Shown: piece after piece, positions 36,314-44,805 of the stretch
Layout: each line of letters starts with the position of its first letter
Position numbering within the stretch: the stretch's first letter is position 1
Assembly (NCBI GenBank): GCA_021787365.1
Contig: JAJYMB010000062.1
Location: forward strand, 1-64,000
DNA length: 64,000 nt
Direction of reading: 5' to 3'
Source of the DNA: Actinomycetes bacterium
GTDB lineage: Bacteria > Actinomycetota > Acidimicrobiia > Acidimicrobiales > Palsa-688
Translations under genes and position numbers: made by a program
The notes under the pieces: model-generated
What the model was told of the DNA's origin: nothing
The model's database searches: none
What the model saw: the letters and a program-made list of their open reading frames with translations, nothing else

Positions 36314-36340
36314 CCGCTAGCGCTGCCTGCGGGGACACCA

Positions 36341-37759
36341 CTAGTAGATGGGCCCCGCCTCCTTGCGTAAGGTCGGGAAGGCGATGACCTCCCTGATCGC
36401 CTCCGAGCCGGAGAGCAGCATGGCGAGACGGTCGACTCCGATACCGAGGCCCCCGGTCGGCGGCAGGCCGTACTCGAGCGCCCGCACGTAGTCCTCGTCG
36501 ACTTCCATGGCCTCCTCGTCGCCGGCCACCCGAAGCTTGGCCTGTGCCTCGAAGTTGGCCCGCTGCTCGTCGGGGTCGGTCAGCTCCGAGAAGGCGTTGC
36601 CGAGCTCGCGACCGGCCACCACAGGCTCGAAGCGCTCCACGAAGCCCGGTTTGGAGCGGTGGTCCCTTGCGAGTGGGGAGACCTCCTTCGGGTAGTCCAT
36701 CACGAACACAGGCCCCCACAAGTGCGGCTCGGTTGTTTTCTCATAGATCTCGAGCACGAGCCTGCCTGGCCCCCAGGGCTCCTCCGCCGGGACCTCGAGC
36801 GACTTGGCCTTCTCACGAAGCTCGTCCCGGGGCATGTCGAGGGACAGCTCGACCTTGGTGTGCTCGGCGACGAGGTCGAGCATGGTGGCCCTTTTCCAGG
36901 GCGGGGCCAACTCGAGCGTCTTGCCGGCATAATCCAGGTGCGTGCCACCTGTCACTTCCCTGGCGACGTGGGCGACCAGTTCCTCGGTCAGGGCCATCAT
37001 GTCGTAGTAGTCGGCGTAGGCCTGGTACAGCTCGAGCATCGTGAACTCGGGGTTGTGGCGCGGCGAAAGCCCCTCGTTGCGGAACACCCGCCCAATCTCG
37101 AAGACCTTCTCCATCCCGCCCACCACCAACCGCTTCAGGTGCAGCTCGAGGGCAATGCGCAGGTAGAGGTCCATGTCCAGGGCGTTGTGATGGGTGACGA
37201 AGGGCCGCGCTGTCGCTCCCCCCGGCACCACCTGGAACACCGGCGTCTCGACCTCGACGAAGCCGCGTCCTTCGAGGAACCTTCGGGTAGCAGACACGGC
37301 CCGGCTGCGGGTGAGCAACACCTCCCTCGAGCGGGGGTTGGCCCACATGTCGGCGTAGCGCTGACGGTAGCGGGTCTCGGTGTCGGCTATCCCGTGCCAT
37401 TTGTCACCGAAGGACCGGCGTGCCTGCGCGAGGAGCTCCCAACTCGTCACCCGCACCGAGAGCTCGCCGGTCTTGGTCCGCACGACTTCGCCCGAAGCTG
37501 CCACCCAGTCGCCCAGTGACAACTTCTTCAGTTCGGCGAAACGATCGGTCCATTGGGCGGCTGCGAAGAGCTGGAGCGACCCGGTCCATTCGACCATCGT
37601 CAGGAAGGCGAGCTTGCCCATCTCCCGCCGCAGCGTGACCCGGCCCGCCACCGTTACCTCCTCGCCGGAACCAGCTCCGGCTGGGAGCGCCGAAAAGCGC
37701 TCTTGCAGCTCGCCGGCGTGCGCGGTCACCTCCACGCGGTAGGGGTAGCTCTCAGCCAT
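36341..37759 (-). CDS. lysS: Lysyl-tRNA synthetase, class II
   Basis: A 472-residue enzyme. The N-terminal OB anticodon-binding domain (EEVTVAGRVTLRREMGKLAF) is followed by the class II catalytic core. GRVFRNEGLSPRHNPEFTMLELYQAYADYY matches motif 2, and GGLGIGVDRLAMLLSG matches motif 3. It charges tRNA-Lys. It overlaps the upstream coaX gene by eight bases, so it is the last gene of a folate-pantothenate operon. Confidence 0.95.
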   Translation of the reverse strand: MAESYPYRVEVTAHAGELQERFSALPAGAGSGEEVTVAGRVTLRREMGKLAFLTMVEWTGSLQLFAAAQWTDRFAELKKLSLGDWVAASGEVVRTKTGELSVRVTSWELLAQARRSFGDKWHGIADTETRYRQRYADMWANPRSREVLLTRSRAVSATRRFLEGRGFVEVETPVFQVVPGGATARPFVTHHNALDMDLYLRIALELHLKRLVVGGMEKVFEIGRVFRNEGLSPRHNPEFTMLELYQAYADYYDMMALTEELVAHVAREVTGGTHLDYAGKTLELAPPWKRATMLDLVAEHTKVELSLDMPRDELREKAKSLEVPAEEPWGPGRLVLEIYEKTTEPHLWGPVFVMDYPKEVSPLARDHRSKPGFVERFEPVVAGRELGNAFSELTDPDEQRANFEAQAKLRVAGDEEAMEVDEDYVRALEYGLPPTGGLGIGVDRLAMLLSGSEAIREVIAFPTLRKEAGPIY

Positions 37760-38540
37760 CTGGGGTGTTCCGTTGGAAAATGATCCGCAAACCGTACAGC
37801 GTGAGCCAGGGCTCGTAGTGGTCTATGACCGGGGAAGCGCTGAGCACGGTGGGCGCTAGCCCACCGGTGGCGACGACCGTCGCCGGCCCGACCTCGGCGC
37901 GGAGCTTGGCGCACACTCCCTCGACGAGGGCGCCGTAACCGTAGAAGATGCCCGCCTGGATCTGCTCGACGGTGTTCTTGCCGAGTATGCCCCGGGGCCG
38001 GACGATTTCCACGCGTGGGAGCATGGCAGCGCGTTCGGCCAGCGCGCCGAGCGCCACCTCCAGCCCGGGGAACAGCACCCCGCCCAGGTACTCACCTTTT
38101 TCCGAGACAACCTCGAAATTGGTGGCCGTGCCGAAATCGACCACTATTACGGGCCCGCCGTATTGCTCGAAGGCGGCTACGGCATCGGCAATGCGGTCGG
38201 CGCCAAGCTCGCGGGGGTTGTCGACGAGCACGGGCATCCCCGTCTCTACCCCCGGTCCGACAAACACGGTCGGCGCATCGAGGCGCCGGGCCGTCATCTC
38301 GCGAAGCGCCACTTGCAGGGGAGGGACGACGCAGGACACCGCTACGCCACTAACCACGCCGAAGTCGAGCCCGTCGAGCGAAAACAGCTGTGAAAGCTGG
38401 AGGGCGAACTCGTCCGCCGTGTAGGGGGGGTGTGTGGCCACACGCCAGTGGTGGGCGAGCTCGCCACCACCCCGACCACCGTCATCGGCGAAAAGCCCGA
38501 CCACGATCTGGGTGTTGCCTACGTCGATCGCCATTAGCAT
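37752..38540 (-). CDS. coaX: Type III pantothenate kinase
   Basis: A 262-residue CoaX. The ATP-binding P-loop-like motif MAIDVGNTQIVVGLF is at the start. GPGVETGMPVLVDNPRELGADRI and the FGTATNFEVVSEKGEYLGGVLFPGL region are diagnostic of type III kinases. It phosphorylates pantothenate in coenzyme A synthesis. It sits nine bases after the panC-like gene and overlaps lysS. Two nearby ATG codons (38540 and 38534) are possible starts. Confidence 0.93.
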   Translation of the reverse strand: MLMAIDVGNTQIVVGLFADDGGRGGGELAHHWRVATHPPYTADEFALQLSQLFSLDGLDFGVVSGVAVSCVVPPLQVALREMTARRLDAPTVFVGPGVETGMPVLVDNPRELGADRIADAVAAFEQYGGPVIVVDFGTATNFEVVSEKGEYLGGVLFPGLEVALGALAERAAMLPRVEIVRPRGILGKNTVEQIQAGIFYGYGALVEGVCAKLRAEVGPATVVATGGLAPTVLSASPVIDHYEPWLTLYGLRIIFQRNTPDG

Positions 38541-38549
38541 GGGTTTTCG

Positions 38550-39410
38550 CTACTCCTCGGTCGTACCGGCGGCCAGGTTGTCGACGAGGTGCGCGCGGCC
38601 GAGCCGGCCCGCAATGAGCAGGCGGACCTCGCCTGAGATCGTGCCCACCGGCTCCAACGTGAGGGGGTCGGCGACACGGGCGTAGTCGAGCTCCAAGAGG
38701 GGTTGGCGCTCGACGGCGCTGCGCATCTTCGCGCTCACGGCCTTGGCGTCGCGTTCGCCTCGTTCGTCGACGGCCCGTTTGCCCGCGAGCAAGGCCCAGT
38801 AGAGGGCCGGTGCCGCCCCCCGTTCGCTCGGGCGCAAATAGGCGTTTTGGCGGGAGAGGGCCAAGCCGTCTGTTTCGCGCACAGTCGGGCAAGCTACCAC
38901 CACCACAGGCAGCGACAGCGCCCTCACCAGACGCCGGACAGCGAGGAGCCGGGGGTAATCCTTTTCGCCGAAATATACATAGCCAGGGCCGGCGAGGCCG
39001 AACAGCCCTGCCACGGCTCCCAGCCGCGCGTCGAAATGGCTTGGCCGGCTTGGGGCTTCGAGGTGGCCGCCAAGGTGGCTCAGTGCCCCGCGAACGAGCG
39101 GGCCGTCCCCCCGTACCGCCTCCCCCTGGGGCGCGAAGACTATCCCCGCTCCCGCCTCGTCGGCCCGGGCGAGGTCGGCCTCGAGGTCGCCGGCAGGCAA
39201 GAGGCGTCCGCACGTGCCCCCATCGATGTCCTCCGACCTCCTCGAGATGACCACGCTGGCCACGTCGCATTCGGCTGCCATCTTGGCGATATTTGCCGCG
39301 TGAGCGCCGTGGAGCGCGCCCATGGCGGCGTGCAGGCCCACGGTCTTCCCCCGCCGGCGGGCCTCTTTGAAGAGAGCGCGCAGCTCGTCCGGGTCACCTG
39401 TGACTATCAC
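38550..39410 (-). CDS. Divergent pantothenate synthetase (PanC-like), catalytic motifs altered
   Basis: A 286-residue PanC homologue placed just before coaX. The overall fold is clear (AAMGALHGAHAANIAKMA, YVYFGEKDYPRL, DGLALSRQNAYLRPSERG). Several key motifs differ from active enzymes, however. The HxGH motif reads LHGAH. The NPTQF segment carrying a pantoate-binding Asn and Gln is replaced by SRRSEDIDGG around residues 57-65. KDYQQL is KDYPRL, and SSRN is SRQN. The GTG at 39410 overlaps the folB-folK stop (GTGA). Function is uncertain: it may be a drifted PanC or a reassigned ligase. Confidence 0.82.
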   Translation of the reverse strand: MIVTGDPDELRALFKEARRRGKTVGLHAAMGALHGAHAANIAKMAAECDVASVVISRRSEDIDGGTCGRLLPAGDLEADLARADEAGAGIVFAPQGEAVRGDGPLVRGALSHLGGHLEAPSRPSHFDARLGAVAGLFGLAGPGYVYFGEKDYPRLLAVRRLVRALSLPVVVVACPTVRETDGLALSRQNAYLRPSERGAAPALYWALLAGKRAVDERGERDAKAVSAKMRSAVERQPLLELDYARVADPLTLEPVGTISGEVRLLIAGRLGRAHLVDNLAAGTTEE

Positions 39411-40396
39411 GTGGCGGCTGCTTCGCCGGCGCCGGTGGACGCCGGGGCGGCAGCGGCCCGGGGCAAGGTGCCCGCGATCCGTACCCCTTGCAAGAGCTCT
39501 GCGCCGAGCTTGCCCGCGACGAGCTCTGGGGCCAAGTCCGCAAGCGGGGCCAGGACGAACCCGCGCTCCCACATCCTCGGGTGGGGCACCAGGAGTTCGG
39601 GTGTGGCTATCTTTTCCTCGCCGTACAGCAAGATGTCGACGTCGAGGGTCCGGGGCCCCCAGCGTTCGCCTCGCTGCCGGAGGGCGGCGGCCTCGGCCCG
39701 GTGCGCGGCGGCCAGGAGCTCGGAGGGCGAACGGCGGGTCATGAGCTCGGCGACCATGTTGAGGTAACGGTCCTGCCCTGCCGGCCCGCCTACGGGCTCG
39801 GTCTCGTAGACGGGTGAGATAGCGACCACGTCGGGGAGGCCGGCAACGCCCTGGCACAGGTTCGCCCAGCGGTCCCCGAGGTTGGAACCGAGGGCCACGA
39901 AGGCCCGCGTCGGCGCGGGCGCGCTGCGGTAGACACTCACCCCCGCCGACAGAAGCTGGAACGGCACCGGTGGCCGTAACTTGCGCACAGCTACGCCGAC
40001 ACCGCAAACGACCGGCCCGCCGGCCAGCATCACGGCTCGGGCCACCTTTTCCGCCAGGCGTTCGAGCAGCGCGACGTGGGGGCCCTCGATCACGGTCCTC
40101 ACCGCCTCGCAGAGGGCTCCGTAGTCCGCAGTGTGAGCGAGCTGGTCGCTCCGGCCAGCACGAGAAAGGTCGGCGAAGACCTCGAGGTCCACCTCGAAAG
40201 GCTGGGCTACGGTCTCCTCGGCAGGAAGGGCACCATGGGTACCGAGCAGCCGGAGGCCGCGGAGCTCGATGCGGTCCGGAGGACAAGGCGCGTCCGGTGC
40301 GGGCAGGCGTGGGGTCGGTGCCGGCAGGGGGGCAGCCGGTGCGGGCGTGGGGCCGGTCGGGGGAGGCGAGGCCCCGTACCCGGCCGGCTCAGCCAC
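39407..40396 (-). CDS. Bifunctional FolB-FolK: dihydroneopterin aldolase fused to HPPK
   Basis: A 329-residue fusion. A Pro/Ala leader of about 40 residues is followed by a FolB domain (DRIELRGLRLLGTHGALPAEE, about 41-160) with the VRKLRPPVP aldolase segment. The FolK domain spans about 165-310 with AFVALGSNLGDRWANL, RTLDVDILLYG and VPHPRMWERGFVLAPLADLAP. Together they take dihydroneopterin to hydroxymethyl-dihydropterin diphosphate, the substrate of FolP two genes upstream. The start overlaps the phosphatase-like gene by eight bases. Confidence 0.92.
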   Translation of the reverse strand: MAEPAGYGASPPPTGPTPAPAAPLPAPTPRLPAPDAPCPPDRIELRGLRLLGTHGALPAEETVAQPFEVDLEVFADLSRAGRSDQLAHTADYGALCEAVRTVIEGPHVALLERLAEKVARAVMLAGGPVVCGVGVAVRKLRPPVPFQLLSAGVSVYRSAPAPTRAFVALGSNLGDRWANLCQGVAGLPDVVAISPVYETEPVGGPAGQDRYLNMVAELMTRRSPSELLAAAHRAEAAALRQRGERWGPRTLDVDILLYGEEKIATPELLVPHPRMWERGFVLAPLADLAPELVAGKLGAELLQGVRIAGTLPRAAAAPASTGAGEAAAT

Positions 40397-40919
40397 CAGC
40401 GGTGCTCGGTACCGGCCTCGAGCGCGCGAGGACGAGGACGGCGGCGACGAGCTCGCGGCCTTCTGAGCCCATCTGGCGCCCGAAAAGCCTCTCCACGATG
40501 GCTATCGTCTGGGCCCCCTCGGGGACGAGGCCGTTCCAGCACAAATAACCGGCCACTACGCCCATGAGCCTGTCGTCGACCTGCTCTTGATGGAGGAGGA
40601 CCCGCTCCCCGCTGCGCAACCACGCCTCGAGTTTCTCGTACAGCCCCGGCAAAACTGTGGCAGGTTCGTCGCTTGGCCCCAGGGGGACGTGCGACCACGT
40701 GAGCTTTTCTTCGTCGTAGGCGTGCAGGTTGTGAGGCGATGCCAGCAGGGACACGACCCGCGTGAAGCCCTCCGACTTTATCCAGAGGATCTCCTCATGG
40801 CGCCGCACCGGCCGGTGGTTGCGAGCATAACCACCAGGCCGCTCGCACACGGCCAGCTTGTCCTTTATCACCCAGGTGAAAAACCTCGGTTTTATCCCGG
40901 TGGCCCACTTACCTCTCAT
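40389..40919 (-). CDS. Phosphatase-fold protein with Gln in place of the catalytic Cys (pseudophosphatase)
   Basis: A 176-residue protein matching dual-specificity or tyrosine phosphatases. WIKSEGFTRVVSLLASPHNLHAY and VPLGPSDEP resemble the lead-in to the active site. The P-loop at residues 110-117 reads HQEQVDDR, aligning exactly with HCX5R but with Gln111 where the nucleophilic Cys belongs. It is therefore unlikely to hydrolyse phosphoester bonds and may instead bind phosphate-containing ligands or proteins. The ATG overlaps the folP stop (ATGA) and its end overlaps folB-folK, so it is an embedded operon member. Confidence 0.8.
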   Translation of the reverse strand: MRGKWATGIKPRFFTWVIKDKLAVCERPGGYARNHRPVRRHEEILWIKSEGFTRVVSLLASPHNLHAYDEEKLTWSHVPLGPSDEPATVLPGLYEKLEAWLRSGERVLLHQEQVDDRLMGVVAGYLCWNGLVPEGAQTIAIVERLFGRQMGSEGRELVAAVLVLARSRPVPSTAGG

Positions 40920-41794
40920 TTCAGATCCGCTCGTGCCTCCCTCTCCGCCGCCCGTGAAAACCCACTCATGAGTGCAGGACCGCCTGCGGGTCGGCCGGCG
41001 CTCCTCGCGAGCGCGCTGGCGACGAGCTTTGCCGCGTCCGCTGTCGGCTTTACGTCATGAGCGCGGACCATCGAGACCCCGCAGCTCATCAGCCAAACAG
41101 CACCAGCCAGAGAAGCCTCGAGCCGCTGGTCGGTGGGTGCCGGCCGGGTGTCGTCCCCGCTCACCACCGAACCCGTAAACCTCTTGCGGGAAATGCCGAC
41201 CGCTACCGGCCACCCCCTCGCGACGATCTCGCGCATGCGGGCGAGGAGGACCAGGTTGTGTGCCGTCGTCTTGGCAAAACCAACGCCTGGGTCCACCCAG
41301 ATCTCTTCGACCCCGCCGGCAGCGGCTTGCTCCGCCCGCTCCACGAGGTAGGCGCCCACCTCCCCGACGACGTCGCGGTAGTTGGCGTGGGACCTCATAT
41401 CCGAGGGCTGGCCCTTCATGTGCATGGCCACCCACCCAGCTCCGCGCTCGGCCGCCACCGGCCAAAGGGTGGCCGATGTGTCGTTTATGATGCTCGCCCC
41501 GGCCTCCAACGCCGCCTCGGCCACGGCCCGCTTGCGCGTATCGACGGAGATCCGCGCTCGCCCTCCCAGCGCGCCAGCCAGCTCGCGCACCACTGGGACA
41601 ACCCGGCGCAGCTCCTCGTCCTCGGGTACGGGCGCCGCCCCTGGGCGGGTCGACTCCCCTCCCACGTCGATCACGTCCGCGCCCTCTAACGCCATCTCGC
41701 AGCCACGGGCCAAGGCTGCCTCCGGGTCGTGCCACCGCCCGCCGTCGTAGAACGAGTCAGGGGTCACATTGAGCACCCCCATCACGAGCGTCAT
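40916..41794 (-). CDS. folP: Dihydropteroate synthase
   Basis: A 292-residue TIM-barrel enzyme. The ATG at 41794 gives MTLVMGVLNVTPDSFYDGG, the standard FolP start. GGESTRPGAAPV and ISVDTRKRAVAEAALE follow, with INDTSATLWPV, WVDPGVGFAKT, GISRKRF and the C-terminal RAHDVKPT. It joins pterin diphosphate with p-aminobenzoate and is the target of sulphonamides. It is the first gene of the folP-phosphatase-folBK-panC-coaX-lysS run. Confidence 0.95.
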   Translation of the reverse strand: MTLVMGVLNVTPDSFYDGGRWHDPEAALARGCEMALEGADVIDVGGESTRPGAAPVPEDEELRRVVPVVRELAGALGGRARISVDTRKRAVAEAALEAGASIINDTSATLWPVAAERGAGWVAMHMKGQPSDMRSHANYRDVVGEVGAYLVERAEQAAAGGVEEIWVDPGVGFAKTTAHNLVLLARMREIVARGWPVAVGISRKRFTGSVVSGDDTRPAPTDQRLEASLAGAVWLMSCGVSMVRAHDVKPTADAAKLVASALARSAGRPAGGPALMSGFSRAAEREARADLK

Positions 41795-41893
41795 GCCAAC
41801 GCGCCAGCCTATAGGCCTGCCTAAGCGGGGGAAGTGGTCTTTGTGACGAAAAAGACACACTAAAGACCGGCGGCTGCTTCGACGAACCAAACC

Positions 41894-42436
41894 TTGGTGG
41901 TACCGAACGGCCGAGCCGGGCAGAGCGAGACAGGGCCGGCTGGAAAAAACGCGCGTTTGCCCGACGAGAGCCGGGCACCCGAGCACCTGGCGACCGACCT
42001 CTCCCTCGAGGGGTGGTGGGCAGCCGAAGCGCGCGCCAGCGGCGAGCGCCAGCGCGCGCCCGGCTCGGTCCGGGATGTGCCCGGGTTTGCCACGCCACCG
42101 GCGCCTCGCCCGGTCGGGAGGTCCCAGCCCCAGCACCGGCGGCTGGTGCTGACCCGCCTGTGGGCGCTCATCAAAATGGCCAGCCTGGCGTACACAACGT
42201 GGTGGGCCATGGGTTACATACACGCCGGCGCCGGGGAGGCGCTCAGCGGCTACGGAGCCGTATGCCTGTTCGCCGGCTTCGGCGCCCGGTGGCGGAGGCG
42301 CTTCTTCGGGCCTGGCCAGCTCTTGGAACCTGAGCTCTACGAGCAGTTGGGCATTTGGCTCTACCGCGCCGGGACGGTGACCGTGCTGGCCGGCGGCGCG
42401 CTTTACATCGCGCAAGCGCTGCTCGGGCCACGCTGA
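41894..42436 (+). CDS. Small hypothetical membrane protein on the opposite strand within the folate cluster
   Basis: Up to 180 residues (GTG at 41894); a shorter start near 42174 is also plausible. The N-terminal half is polar and Pro/Arg-rich. The C-terminal half has two or three membrane segments (MASLAYTTWWAMGYIHAG, YGAVCLFAGFGARW, and AGTVTVLAGGALYIAQALLG). The third codon position is strongly GC-biased in this frame, which supports real coding. No family is recognised. It is divergent from folP and convergent with folE, with no sign of an operon. Confidence 0.55.
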   Translation: MVVPNGRAGQSETGPAGKNARLPDESRAPEHLATDLSLEGWWAAEARASGERQRAPGSVRDVPGFATPPAPRPVGRSQPQHRRLVLTRLWALIKMASLAYTTWWAMGYIHAGAGEALSGYGAVCLFAGFGARWRRRFFGPGQLLEPELYEQLGIWLYRAGTVTVLAGGALYIAQALLGPR

Positions 42437-42466
42437 CCGTCGAGGCGCCTCTCCGCCCGAGCCAGG

Positions 42467-43144
42467 CTAGGCCCCTTGGTGAGCGCGCCCTATGAGGGAG
42501 AGGACCTCAGCGCGCGCTGCCGCGCTCGTGAGGAAGTGGCCGCGCACGGCCGAGGTGACGGTGACGGCACCGGGCTTTCGCACGCCGCGCATCGACATGC
42601 ACAGGTGCTCGGCCTCCATCACCACGAACACCCCCCTCGGCTCGAGGACCCGGACCAGGGTGTCTGCGACCTGGGAGGTCAGTCTCTCCTGCACCTGCGG
42701 TCGCTTGGCGTAGCCCTCCACCATCCGGGCCAGCTTGGACAAGCCCGTGACCCTGCCGTCCTCGCCCGGTATGTAGGCGACATGAGCCTTCCCGAACCAG
42801 GGCAACAAGTGGTGCTCGCACACGCTGAACAGGTCGATGTCCCGGACGAGGACGACCTCGTCGTGATCTGCCTCGAAGGTGACGGTGAGGTGCTTGCCGG
42901 GGTCCTCGTGCAGCCCGGAGAAGACCTCCGCGTACATGCGGGCCACCCGCTCGGGCGTATTGCGCAAGCCGTCGCGGTCGGGATCCTCGCCGACTGCCAC
43001 AAGGATCTCCCGGACGGCCGCCGCCACCCGCGCGAGGTCTACGGGTTGGGCGAGGGTGGCCGAGCGCGCTTGTGCGCCGGCACCGTCGGGACCGGCGCCA
43101 TTGCCGTCGTATGGGCCCTGCTCAGCCATCGGCATGAGCGCCAC
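42467..43144 (-). CDS. folE: GTP cyclohydrolase I
   Basis: A 225-residue enzyme opening the folate pathway. The zinc ligands are in [18 protein letters not shown] and the later [37 protein letters not shown] is the family core. An N-terminal Gly/Asp-rich leader of about 30 residues is lineage-specific. It converts GTP to dihydroneopterin triphosphate. It is separated from folP by the opposite-strand membrane-protein gene. Confidence 0.95.
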   Translation of the reverse strand: MALMPMAEQGPYDGNGAGPDGAGAQARSATLAQPVDLARVAAAVREILVAVGEDPDRDGLRNTPERVARMYAEVFSGLHEDPGKHLTVTFEADHDEVVLVRDIDLFSVCEHHLLPWFGKAHVAYIPGEDGRVTGLSKLARMVEGYAKRPQVQERLTSQVADTLVRVLEPRGVFVVMEAEHLCMSMRGVRKPGAVTVTSAVRGHFLTSAAARAEVLSLIGRAHQGA

Positions 43145-43184
43145 GGTACACGAAGCCCACCGGCTCTCAGAGGCCCGCCGTCAC

Positions 43185-43784
43185 TCAGGGCTGCGCCAGC
43201 GGGCCGGTGTAGCGGCGGATGCAGGCGAGGTTGCGGTAGCGCTCTGCGACATCGAGGCCATAGCCGACCACGAAGCAGTTGGGTATCCGGAAACCGACGT
43301 AGGCGAGTTCGGGCACCGTGGGCTGCGAACCCTTTACCAAAAGGGCGCAAACGGCGAGGCTGGCAGGGTTGCGCGCGGCCAGGTTGCGGAGCAAGAAGGC
43401 GAGCGTGAGGCCGGAGTCCACGATGTCCTCCACGACCAGTACGTGGCGGCCTGCCAAGTCGGTGTCGAGGTCCTTCACGATCCGGACGACCCCGCTCGTA
43501 CGGGTGCTGCTCCCATAGGAGGAGATCGCCATGAAGTCGAACTCGACGGGCAACGCAATGGCCCGGGCGAGGTCGCCCATGAACACGAATGCGCCCTTCA
43601 GCACCCCCACAAGCAGGGGTGGCCGGCCTGCGTAGTCGGCCGTTATGCGGCCCCCCAGCTCCGCCGTCCGCCGTCGTATGTCCTCCTCGCTTACGATCAC
43701 CTCGCCAAGCTCGGGGTCACCGCGTGCTGCCCATCCCGCCGGCGGCACCGCCACCAAGGAGTCGGCCTCTCTACGGTCAGCCAT
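43185..43784 (-). CDS. hpt: Hypoxanthine phosphoribosyltransferase
   Basis: A 199-residue purine-salvage enzyme. The PRPP-binding motif VVEDIVDSGLTL is clear, with PPLLVGVLKGAFVFMGDLARAI near the N-terminus and the flexible loop around SSYGSSTRTSG. The C-terminal NCFVVGYGLDVAERYRNL is typical. It converts hypoxanthine or guanine to the monophosphate. The ATG at 43784 is chosen because the frame upstream is a Pro/Arg-rich non-coding extension. The hpt-tilS order is conserved in many actinobacteria. Confidence 0.94.
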   Translation of the reverse strand: MADRREADSLVAVPPAGWAARGDPELGEVIVSEEDIRRRTAELGGRITADYAGRPPLLVGVLKGAFVFMGDLARAIALPVEFDFMAISSYGSSTRTSGVVRIVKDLDTDLAGRHVLVVEDIVDSGLTLAFLLRNLAARNPASLAVCALLVKGSQPTVPELAYVGFRIPNCFVVGYGLDVAERYRNLACIRRYTGPLAQP

Positions 43785-43831
43785 CGACCTGCAACCTAAT
43801 ACCACGGGCCTGGGGGGGCCTGCAGGGGGGC

Positions 43832-44800
43832 CTAGGGGGGAGAGCCGAGCCGCAAGCGGCCCTGGTGGCGGCTCAGGCGCCGGCCACCGGCAAGCTCGCA
43901 GGCGGCTCGTTCGCCCGCCACGACCGCCCACGCCCGGTTGAGCTCGCTCGCCGAGGGGGGGTGGCGCTCGACACCTTCTCCCTCGCGCAGCCACGCCCTG
44001 AGCGCTCGCTTGGCGAGGGGCCCGGGCGCGCCCCGAAGGGCTTTGACGTCTGTCGGGTCGAGCCCGGAGGCGAGCGCCGCCAGCAGGTCGGCGTCGTCTC
44101 TGGCCAGCGACGCCGTGCGGCAGATGAGCGGCACCACGTCGCGCCCGGCCACCTCCGAGAGCAGGGGGAGCACTTCATGACGGACGCGGTTGCGCCGGAA
44201 GCGGCGTTCATCGTTGGAGGGGTCCTCCACCGCCCGGAGCCCCCAGGACCGGACCAGGGCAGTCGTCTCGGACCGGCGCAGCGAAAGGATCGGCCGCCGC
44301 ACCGCGCGCCGGCCCGCGGCCACCGGCCTCATCCCCCCGAGGCCGTCGAGCCCAGTCCCGCGCAACAAGTTGAGGAGCACGGTCTCGGCCTGGTCATCGG
44401 CGGTGTGCCCGACGAGGACGCCTTCGGGGAGCGCCCCGTAGCGGGCAGCACGAGCGCGAGCCTCGAGGTCGGGCCCCAGGGCCACGGAGACGCTGACCGC
44501 CTCGAAGCTCGTCCCCAACCTGGCCGCCGCCTCTGCGACGATGGCCGCCTCCCTCGGGCCATCTGGCCGCAACCCGTGGTCGATGTGGACGGCGTGGGCG
44601 CGCAAGCCCGCGGCCACGGCGAGGCCGAGCATGGCCAAGGAGTCGGCGCCGCCCGAGACCGCACAGACGACAGCCTCCCCGGCCGGGGGGAACGAGCAGC
44701 GGGCGAGCAGGGAGCGCACGTCAGGGCCGCCTGGTGCCACAACCACTGTGCCGCGCGGTTCGCGCTGGCTGGGATCTGCCCCTTTCGGGGTTTCGCTCAC
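43832..44800 (-). CDS. tilS: tRNA(Ile)-lysidine synthetase
   Basis: A 322-residue N-type ATP pyrophosphatase. The P-loop reads AVSGGADSLAMLGLA. HIDHGLRPDG, GHTADDQAETVLLNLLRGTGLDGLGG and the C-terminal RFRRNRVRHEVLPLL are diagnostic. It modifies the CAU anticodon of a tRNA-Ile with lysine, so that it reads AUA codons. The GTG start at 44800 lies five bases after the stop of the DUF2342 gene. It lacks the long C-terminal domain of the E. coli enzyme. Confidence 0.93.
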   Translation of the reverse strand: MSETPKGADPSQREPRGTVVVAPGGPDVRSLLARCSFPPAGEAVVCAVSGGADSLAMLGLAVAAGLRAHAVHIDHGLRPDGPREAAIVAEAAARLGTSFEAVSVSVALGPDLEARARAARYGALPEGVLVGHTADDQAETVLLNLLRGTGLDGLGGMRPVAAGRRAVRRPILSLRRSETTALVRSWGLRAVEDPSNDERRFRRNRVRHEVLPLLSEVAGRDVVPLICRTASLARDDADLLAALASGLDPTDVKALRGAPGPLAKRALRAWLREGEGVERHPPSASELNRAWAVVAGERAACELAGGRRLSRHQGRLRLGSPP

Positions 44801-44805
44801 CGCTC

